Position numbers and translations under genes: made by a program. Source: a virus. Taken from it: a DNA stretch of 28,881 nt. The notes beneath the pieces are model-generated. The model was given only the letters and a program-made list of their open reading frames with translations. It did no database searches and was not told where the DNA came from. This document shows, piece after piece, positions 17,867 through 25,000 of this stretch (within the stretch, counting starts at the first letter, position 1; each line of letters begins with the position of its first letter). The stretch is taken from the IMG/VR virus record IMGVR_UViG_3300032322_002002, positions 1 to 28,881 of that record; one strand, 5' to 3'.

Positions 17867-17874
17867 TATATTTG
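17867..17874 (+). promoter_or_regulatory. Possible -7 element (TATATTTG) before nrdA
   Basis: TATATTTG fits the Bacteroidota -7 pattern TAnnTTTG and lies 14 bases before the nrdA ATG, in the gap after nrdB. No TTTG is found 19-21 bases upstream, so the -33 half is missing and this may be chance in AT-rich sequence. If real it would give extra transcription of the large subunit. Confidence 0.28.
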
Positions 17875-17888
17875 CAGTAATAATTATT

Positions 17889-19595
17889 ATGGAAAATAGA
17901 AAACCTTTTGATTGGATTAATGACGAATCCATAACATTTCTTCGTAGAGGATATCTCAGCGAAGGAGAAGAACCACTTGAACGAATTCGTGTAATTGCGA
18001 ACCATGCTGAAAAATTATTGGGTAAGGCTGGTTTTGCAGACAAGTTCTACGATTACATGAGTAAAGGATGGTATTCACTATCTTCACCTGTTTGGGCAAA
18101 CTTTGGTAAGAAGAGAGGATTACCTGTTAGTTGTTTTGGTTCAAATATTGGAGACAACATTGAATCAATTCTTTACACTCAGGCTGAAGTTGGTGAGATG
18201 AGTAAGATGGGTGGAGGTACCTCAGGTTATTTTGGTAATATTAGAGGTAGAGGTGCGGAAATCACCGACAACGGACATGCACCCGGAGCAGTTCACTTTA
18301 TGAACTTGTTCCAAAGTGTTGTTGATAATATTTCTCAAGGTTCAACACGTAGAGGTAGATTCTCACCTTATCTACCAATTGAACACCCTGACATCATGGA
18401 GTTCTTAGAAATTGGAACTGAAGGGTTCCCCATCCAAGATTTGACTCACGCAGTTACTGTAACTGATGAATTCATGGAATCCATGGTTAACGGTGACCCT
18501 GATAAGAGAGCGGTGTGGGCTAAGGTTATTCAAAGAAGAGGTGAGATTGGATATCCGTACATTATGTTCACAGATACTATGAACAATAAGGCTCCTGAAG
18601 TATACCGAGAAAAAGGTATGAAAATTTATAACTCTAACTTATGTTCTGAAATTGCATTACATAATTCAGAGGAAGAGTCCTTCGTTTGTGTATTGTCTTC
18701 AATGAATGTTTTACACTATGATGAGTGGAAAGATACAGATGCGGTTGAGACTATGGTTCATTTCCTTGATGCAGTTGTAACTGAGTTTATCAGTAAGATT
18801 GATGACATTAGAACTAACGGTACCGTTGAAGGTCAAAGAGCATTCTTCTATCTTGAAAAGGCGTACAACTTCGCTAAAAGACAAAGAGCTCTTGGTTTGG
18901 GAGTATTGGGTTGGCACTCACTACTACAATCTAAAGGATTACCTTTTGACAGTAAGGCGGCGGCAAAATTGAATGTTGAGGTATTCAAATTGATTAAGGA
19001 TAAGTCATACAAGGCTTCAGAAGAATTGGCTCAAGTTTTTGGTGAACCTGAAACACTTGTTGGTTATGGTAGAAGAAATGTCACTTTGAATGCAATTGCT
19101 CCAACAACATCTTCAGCATTTATCTTGGGTCAAGTGTCTCAGTCAATTGAACCTATTTGGTCTAACTGTTATGTTAAGGATGTGGCAAAGATGAAAGTAA
19201 CAATCAAAAATCCTGTTCTTAAGAAAGTATTAGTTGACATGGGTAAAGATGATAAATCTACTTGGGATAGTATTAAGAAGTATGATGGTTCTGTTCAACA
19301 CTTGGATTTCTTAACAGATGAACAAAAAGATGTTTTTAGAACCTTTGCAGAAATCAACCAAGCTTCTATCATCAACCAAGCGGCGGTAAGACAAGATTAC
19401 ATTGACCAAGCTCAATCTTTGAACTTGATGATTTCACCTGACATGCCAACAAGGGACGTTAACAAACTTCTAATTGACGCATGGCAACTTGGAGTTAAAA
19501 CTCTGTATTACCAACACTCTATGAACTCAGCACAGGCTTTCGCAAGGAAGAAGTTAAATCTAAATGATTTACAATGTGTGGCTTGTGAGTCATAA
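17889..19595 (+). CDS. nrdA: Class I ribonucleotide reductase large subunit lacking the ATP-cone
   Basis: The 568-residue catalytic subunit reduces ribonucleoside diphosphates to deoxy forms. All key residues are visible: Cys82 (LPVSCFG), the Asn250/Cys252/Glu254 active site (NSNLCSE), Cys267 (FVCVLSS) as partner of Cys82, the radical-transfer Tyr pair 540-541 (TLYYQHS), and the C-terminal redox pair Cys563/Cys566 (QCVACES). The sequence begins directly with the ten-stranded barrel domain (DWINDESITFLRRGYL) and has no N-terminal ATP-cone, which explains why it is about 190 residues shorter than E. coli NrdA. The cone is found on the neighbouring NrdB. A terminator follows 18 bases after the stop. 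No glutaredoxin or thioredoxin gene is seen nearby, so reduction likely relies on a host protein or one encoded elsewhere. Confidence 0.97.
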   Translation: MENRKPFDWINDESITFLRRGYLSEGEEPLERIRVIANHAEKLLGKAGFADKFYDYMSKGWYSLSSPVWANFGKKRGLPVSCFGSNIGDNIESILYTQAEVGEMSKMGGGTSGYFGNIRGRGAEITDNGHAPGAVHFMNLFQSVVDNISQGSTRRGRFSPYLPIEHPDIMEFLEIGTEGFPIQDLTHAVTVTDEFMESMVNGDPDKRAVWAKVIQRRGEIGYPYIMFTDTMNNKAPEVYREKGMKIYNSNLCSEIALHNSEEESFVCVLSSMNVLHYDEWKDTDAVETMVHFLDAVVTEFISKIDDIRTNGTVEGQRAFFYLEKAYNFAKRQRALGLGVLGWHSLLQSKGLPFDSKAAAKLNVEVFKLIKDKSYKASEELAQVFGEPETLVGYGRRNVTLNAIAPTTSSAFILGQVSQSIEPIWSNCYVKDVAKMKVTIKNPVLKKVLVDMGKDDKSTWDSIKKYDGSVQHLDFLTDEQKDVFRTFAEINQASIINQAAVRQDYIDQAQSLNLMISPDMPTRDVNKLLIDAWQLGVKTLYYQHSMNSAQAFARKKLNLNDLQCVACES

Positions 19596-19613
19596 TTAAT
19601 ATCTAAACTAAAT

Positions 19614-19641
19614 AAAACCCATCGTTTTCGGTGGGTTTTTT
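19614..19641 (+). terminator. Intrinsic terminator after nrdA
   Basis: An 11-base-pair stem (AAAACCCATCG / CGGTGGGTTTT, one G-T pair) with a TTTT loop is followed by a T tract (19636-19641). It lies 18 bases after the nrdA stop and closes the replication and nucleotide-metabolism block before the next structural unit. Confidence 0.9.
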
Positions 19642-19651
19642 ATTTATAAGA
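19641..19651 (+). promoter_or_regulatory. Candidate late promoter motif TATTTATAAGA (copy 1)
   Basis: This is the first of two exact 11-base copies in the gap before the gp25-like gene, 28 bases upstream of its ATG and touching the end of the nrdA terminator. The same element with one or two changes lies upstream of two other late-type units. Confidence 0.38.
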
Positions 19652-19667
19652 AAAAAAATACAGAGTA

Positions 19668-19678
19668 TATTTATAAGA
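19668..19678 (+). promoter_or_regulatory. Candidate late promoter motif TATTTATAAGA (copy 2)
   Basis: This exact repeat of the element at 19641 ends one base before the gp25-like ATG. If it is a -10-like element, its transcript would start inside the gene, so only copy 1 would serve this start; alternatively copy 2 acts in translation initiation or is chance. Confidence 0.33.
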
Positions 19679-19679
19679 T

Positions 19680-20150
19680 ATGGCTGAAGGTATTACATAT
19701 GGTTTAGAATTTCCTTTTGTGGATTCAACACAAGGGGATTATTTAGCCCTAACGGAAACTCAGTTTCAACAAATAAGAAGTGACTTATTACATCTGATTC
19801 TCACAAGAAGAGGTTCAAGATACTTTTTACCAACGTTTGGTACAAGGTTATATGAATATATCTTTGAACCTTATGATGGTCTTACTTTTGATGCAATAGA
19901 AGCGGATATTAGGGATTCTGTCCAAACTTTCATGCCAAATCTTTTACTTAATAAAATTACAATTGAACCTGCAGACCCGTCTGAAGAGGTTCCGTTGGCT
20001 AAAGGAACTACAATACCAGGAACGGCGAGAGAGTATGTTTATAGAGTTCCCGGTAAAGGAACATCTGAATATACCGCAAAAGTAAAGATTGACTACACAG
20101 TTGACAATTTAGCGTTTGCACAAAGTGATTTCGTTATTATCAATATTTAA
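19680..20150 (+). CDS. Baseplate wedge protein, gp25-like
   Basis: The 156-residue protein has the gpW/gp25 core at about residues 15-95: LTETQFQQIRSDLLHLILTR, a GSRYFLPTFGTRLYEYIFEP segment, and the D-AIEADIRDSVQTFMP helix. Family members sit at the base of the sheath and start sheath polymerisation in phages, type VI secretion systems and related contractile machines. The Leu/Ile helix followed by RRG-R-FLP-FG and the E-P motif in the middle are the family hallmarks. The C-terminal 60 residues carry extra beta strands. It opens the second baseplate unit, seven bases before the gp6-like gene, and follows a terminator with candidate late elements. All eight arginine codons are AGA/AGG. Confidence 0.92.
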   Translation: MAEGITYGLEFPFVDSTQGDYLALTETQFQQIRSDLLHLILTRRGSRYFLPTFGTRLYEYIFEPYDGLTFDAIEADIRDSVQTFMPNLLLNKITIEPADPSEEVPLAKGTTIPGTAREYVYRVPGKGTSEYTAKVKIDYTVDNLAFAQSDFVIINI

Positions 20151-20157
20151 ACAATAG

Positions 20158-21996
20158 ATGGCAAACAATAGAATTTCATATACAGTACGAGATTATGAAG
20201 GAATTCGTATAGAGTTACAAAACTATGTCCGTACATATTATCCTGAACTAATTCAGGACTTCAACGACGCGTCAGTGTTCTCGGTATTCTTGGATTTGAA
20301 TGCTGCGGTTGCGGACAACCTACACTATCACATTGATAGAAGTATTCAAGAGACTGTATTACAATATGCTCAACAAAGGTCATCAATTTATAATATAGCC
20401 AGAACATACGGTCTTAAAATACCTGGTCAAAGACCTTCAGTATCTTTAGTTGATTTCTCAATTACTGTACCGGCTTTTGGTGATAAAGAAGATGAAAGAT
20501 ACTTGGGTATTCTAAACAGAGGTTCTCAAATATTTGGTGCGGGTATTGTCTTTGAAAACCAATACGACATTGATTTCTCATCACCATACAATTATGCCGG
20601 TTTCCCAAACAGATTAAAGATTCCGAATTTTGATGCCGCGGGTAACTTAGTTAACTACACAATCACAAAAAGAGAACTTGTTGTAAACGGTATTACCAAA
20701 GTTTACAAAAGAGTTATCACACCTGCCGATGTAAAACCATTCTTTGAATTGTTCTTACCCGATAAGAACGTTCTTGGTATTACAAGTGTATTATTAAAAA
20801 ACGGAACAAACTACACTAACGTTCCTACCGCTGCGGAATTTTTAGGTTTGGAAAACAGATGGTTTGAGGTAGATGCCTTGGCGGAGGATAGAATCTTCAT
20901 TGAAGACCCTACCAAAGTGTCTGACCAACCCGGTATCAAAGTAGGTAGATACATTCAAACAAATAGTAGATTCATATCTGAGTTTACACCTGAAGGGTTT
21001 AATAAACTAACTTTCGGTGGGGGTACTTCCTCAGCTCAAGACCAATTGAATACTTTTACCAATTTAGGTTTCCCAATCACAATTCAGAACATTACCAATA
21101 ACTTTTCATTAGGTTCAACTTTGACACCAAACGCAACGTTATTTGTTCAATACAGAGTTGGTGGTGGATTGGGCACCAACTTGGGGACGAATGTTATTAA
21201 CCAAGTGGGAACGGTATCCTTCTTTGTGAATGGTCCATCACAAACAATTAATAGTTCGGTAATCAATTCATTGAGATGTACCAACGTTACTGCGGCTATC
21301 GGTGGTTCAAACGCTCCAAATACTGAAGAAGTTAGAAACTATGTAGCATTTAACTTTGCGGCTCAGAACAGAGCCGTTACCGTTAATGACTATGACTCTT
21401 TATTGAGAAACATGCCAGCTGAATTCGGAGCACCTGCAAAAGTGGCAATCACAGAAAACAACAACAAAATTGTCATCTCAATGTTATCTTATGATACGTC
21501 AGGTAAATTAACTAGTATTGTGTCAAATACATTGAAACAAAACGTTGCAAATTACTTGTCAAATTATAGAATGATGAACGACTATATTCAGGTAACAACC
21601 GCAGAGGTTTTAGACTTGGGTGTGGAGATTTCAGTTGTATTAGATGCAACACAAAACTCAGGACAAATTATTAGTGATATTGTTAATAGAATTTCAGCAT
21701 ATTTTGACCCCCAATTCAGGCAGTTAGGTCAGAACGTTTATTTGTCAGAACTTAGAAGTATTGTTCAAAGTCAAAATGGTGTAATTACCGTATCGGATAT
21801 TGTAATTGATAATAAAGTGGGGGGACAATATTCTTCGGCTGAAACATCAATGGCATACTCAGACCCTGAGTTAAGAATTATCAGACCGGTTGACGATACT
21901 TTGTTTGCACAACCTAACCAAGTTTATCAGGTTAGATACCCACAGAAAGATATTAAGGTGAGAGTAAGAAACTTACAGAATGTTTCTTTCTCGTAA
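20158..21996 (+). CDS. Baseplate wedge protein, gp6-like (J family)
   Basis: The 612-residue protein forms the ring-linking wedge component of contractile baseplates. The N-terminus (YTVRDYEGIRIELQNYV, then PELIQDFNDASVFSVFLDL and DNLHYHIDRSIQET) is the gp6 and gpJ pattern: a helical entry, the F-D-S segment and the D-N-L-Y-DR helix. The later part around residues 390-420 (NTEEVRNYVAFNFAAQNRAV, then VNDYDSLL) is the gpJ-type core. The end around residues 515-545 (QNVYLSELRSIVQSQNGV) is the conserved C-terminal helix and turn before a final strand. It follows the gp25-like gene by seven bases, as in many phages. T4 gp6 is 660 residues, so the size is ordinary. Confidence in the family is high; no search was run. 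Confidence 0.9.
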   Translation: MANNRISYTVRDYEGIRIELQNYVRTYYPELIQDFNDASVFSVFLDLNAAVADNLHYHIDRSIQETVLQYAQQRSSIYNIARTYGLKIPGQRPSVSLVDFSITVPAFGDKEDERYLGILNRGSQIFGAGIVFENQYDIDFSSPYNYAGFPNRLKIPNFDAAGNLVNYTITKRELVVNGITKVYKRVITPADVKPFFELFLPDKNVLGITSVLLKNGTNYTNVPTAAEFLGLENRWFEVDALAEDRIFIEDPTKVSDQPGIKVGRYIQTNSRFISEFTPEGFNKLTFGGGTSSAQDQLNTFTNLGFPITIQNITNNFSLGSTLTPNATLFVQYRVGGGLGTNLGTNVINQVGTVSFFVNGPSQTINSSVINSLRCTNVTAAIGGSNAPNTEEVRNYVAFNFAAQNRAVTVNDYDSLLRNMPAEFGAPAKVAITENNNKIVISMLSYDTSGKLTSIVSNTLKQNVANYLSNYRMMNDYIQVTTAEVLDLGVEISVVLDATQNSGQIISDIVNRISAYFDPQFRQLGQNVYLSELRSIVQSQNGVITVSDIVIDNKVGGQYSSAETSMAYSDPELRIIRPVDDTLFAQPNQVYQVRYPQKDIKVRVRNLQNVSFS

Positions 21997-22088
21997 CACC
22001 TTTATTTAATCACACCTTAAGGTATATTTTTAGATTAAGAGGTTTTTCTCAAAAAAACCCTAATAACTATTTATCATAAAAGCCTTAA
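21997..22088. other. Structured intergenic region between gp6-like and 1730-residue genes
   Basis: The 92-base gap contains a perfect 10-base palindrome (ACCTTAAGGT, 22014-22023) framed by TTAATC (22006-22011) and GATTAA (22033-22038), which could pair. A second hairpin has arms GGTTTTT and AAAAACC (about 22041-22059). Neither is followed by a good T tract, so termination is doubtful. A candidate late element ends 10 bases before the next ATG. Confidence 0.5.
22068..22078 (+). promoter_or_regulatory. Candidate late promoter motif TATTTATCATA
   Basis: This variant of the 11-base element lies 10 bases upstream of the ATG of the 1730-residue gene. It differs from the 19641 copy at positions 8 and 10. 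Position and recurrence are the only evidence. Confidence 0.38.
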
Positions 22089-25000
22089 ATGGGAAAATCA
22101 TATAGGATAAAAACTGACGTAGGTGTAGACAAAAATATTTCGTTTCAATTAGAGCAAGATTTTGAATTTTTAGAAATCCTTTCTCTTCAAATTTCTCAGA
22201 ATGATGTTTACACAAGAAACTGTGCGGACTACGGTGTTGTAGTTGGTAGGGTTATTGCCAACGGTGGATTGGGTATTCCAAACGTGAAGGTTTCAATTTT
22301 TGTACCTATCACTGAAACCGATGCACTTAACGAACAAATTGTTGCTCTTTATCCTTATGTTCAACCAAACGATAGAGATACCAATGGTATTAGATATAAC
22401 TTATTACCAAGTGAACAATCCTACGCAAAACATGCTGTAGTTGGTACTTTCCCAACAAGAGAAGAGGTTTTAAAAGACCCAACCTTGGTTGCGGTTTACG
22501 ACCGTTATTACAAGTATACTGTTAAGACCAACGAGAGTGGTGACTACATGATTTTTGGTGTTCCATTGGGACAACAAACCATGGTAATGGATTTGGACTT
22601 GAGTGATATTGGTGAGTTTTCACTAACCCCTCAGGATTTGATTCGTATGGGTAGAGCAACTGAAGCTCAAGTTGCGGGTGACAGATTCCAAACATCAACC
22701 AACTTGGAGAGTTTACCACAGATTGTATCTATTACCAAGACCTTTGAAGTAAATCCATTTTGGGGTGACCCAAGTTTGTGTCAAGCCGAGGTAAATCGTG
22801 TTGATTTTGATTTACGTGAAGAAGCCAATATTGATATTGAACCAACTGCGATATTCATGGGTTCAATGTTTTCAAGTCCTGATGAGTTTAGAATCGGGGC
22901 ACCATCCACAAGAACCGATGGACCTCCAAGTGTATTAGGTAGGGGATGTAAACCAAAAGACAATACAGGTAGTTTGTGTCAGAATATCCCTGGTCCTGGT
23001 CAGGTGTTAGCCGTTAGACAAACAATTAATCAGGATGCTGAAGGTAGACCCATCTTGGAAGAATATAGATTGGAGAACTCAGGTAATGTAATTGACGGGG
23101 ACGGTACGTGGGTTGTTGAAGTTCCAATGAACTTGGATTATGTAACAACATCTGAAGACGGAACAAGAATATTTTCAAGAGACCCGTCTGTGGGTATTCC
23201 AACAAAAGGAAAATACAGATTCAAAATCAAATGGCAACAATCTCCAAACTCTGTTGAACAAATTAGAAGACCATATTACTTGGTTCCAAACATCAGAGAA
23301 TATGGTTGGCAAATATCATCGGTTGACCCGATTTATGGTGCAAACCCATTATTGTTAAAAGATTTAAAAAGTTCGTATTATTTTGGTTTGGATTGGTCGG
23401 GATATACCGATGCAAGCACCACTTCAATTGAGAACGAAAAATTAAATAATGCCATTAATTGTCTTGATACTTTCTATGAGTTTCAATACAACAAAGTTTT
23501 CACCGTATCAAGTTTAATTGACCAGTATAAAAGGGGGGATGGTAGAAGTAAGTTTATTGGTGTAAAAGATATTGCTGACAATCAGTGTACAAACACAACA
23601 AATAATTTTCCTGTCAACGAGGCGGTTAAGAATTTTGATTTATTATATTTTTTATTTTCAATTGTATTTCAAATATTCCAAACCATATTTCCACCAATTC
23701 TTGTAATATATCACATCATTGCATTTTTGTGGAATAATTTTGCAGTTGTGATTGCGGCGGCTTTGATTGGATTATTAAGTTTCTTAACCTATGCGTTCTT
23801 TACTGCGGCATTTATATTCCCACCACCATCGTTAGTTTTCCTTGGATTGGGTGCGATAACTTTATCGTTGACGATAAAACTTACAACTAGTTTCAGAAGG
23901 ATTACTAAATTTAAATTTGGTGCGTTTAATTTACCTATGATAACATATCCTGAATGTCAGGGTTGTGATTGTAAACCTGGTGACAGTATTGCTGGTGACA
24001 GCGAAGACGGTGGTACATCTTTGTTAACACCTTTGGCAAATCCGGCACTTTATTATGAAAATATTTCTGAGGGTTATTTGAGATTTAGTGAAGTTGAAAG
24101 TGGTGATGATAAGGGAACAATATCAGAAGATAATATTGCGGTTCAATCTTTAGTTTTATCACAAGCGGTTGGTTCAAGAATTTATAGAAACCAAAAATTA
24201 GGAATTTATAAGTCTACGGAATCTGAAGAGTTAAGATTACCCGATGCTGATAATGATAAGTATTTTGCATATGGAACATCATTACCGATGGCTCAGAGAG
24301 TCAACCAATTCAATAGCAGGAAAAAATACTTTGACGGACTCAATAGAATTTCCGTTAGTTTTGATAATCCATCAAACGCAACGGTAAAACACTTTGATAA
24401 TACTTTAACAATAATGTCTCAATCTTCGTTCCCTTCAGGAACATTGTTGACATTCGTTAATCCTGAGAATTCTTCGGACAATAACTATAAGTTCAGTTCT
24501 AACACTCAATCAGAGACAGGTATTAGTGGAACTACTTTACAGGCGGGTCCAGGACCTATAACGGTAAGATATGCGACATCTCAAACTAATGACACAACAC
24601 AGACGTATAATTTAAGTTCAGGTTCAACAGAAACGAATTATAATTTCCCTGCGGATATTGAATACTATCAAGTTGTAACGGCAATTACCGTTTCTGATGC
24701 GTTTAATTTAATAGCACAACCGGGATGTTCGTCATGTAGAAAATATGTAATAAAGTGTGACGACTCAACGGTAGGTCAATTATTTGCCTATTTCTCATAT
24801 CAAGCTTGTGACGGAACAACTCAATATGTTAATTTAACAAACGTATATGATAATACATCTCAAGATTGGGTAGGTGAAACTTTAGAGGTTTGTGCCTGCG
24901 CAACACCAACACTTGATAGTGGTGACGGTAGTGTAACATTTGTAGGTCCTACATGCCAACTTCAACCAACTTTAAATTCGTTTCTTAAATTAATAAATTC

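Noticed and set aside
22041-22059. Hairpin GGTTTTT / AAAAACC as a terminator
   Set aside because: The stem is mostly A-T and no T tract follows on the + strand, so I did not call it a terminator.
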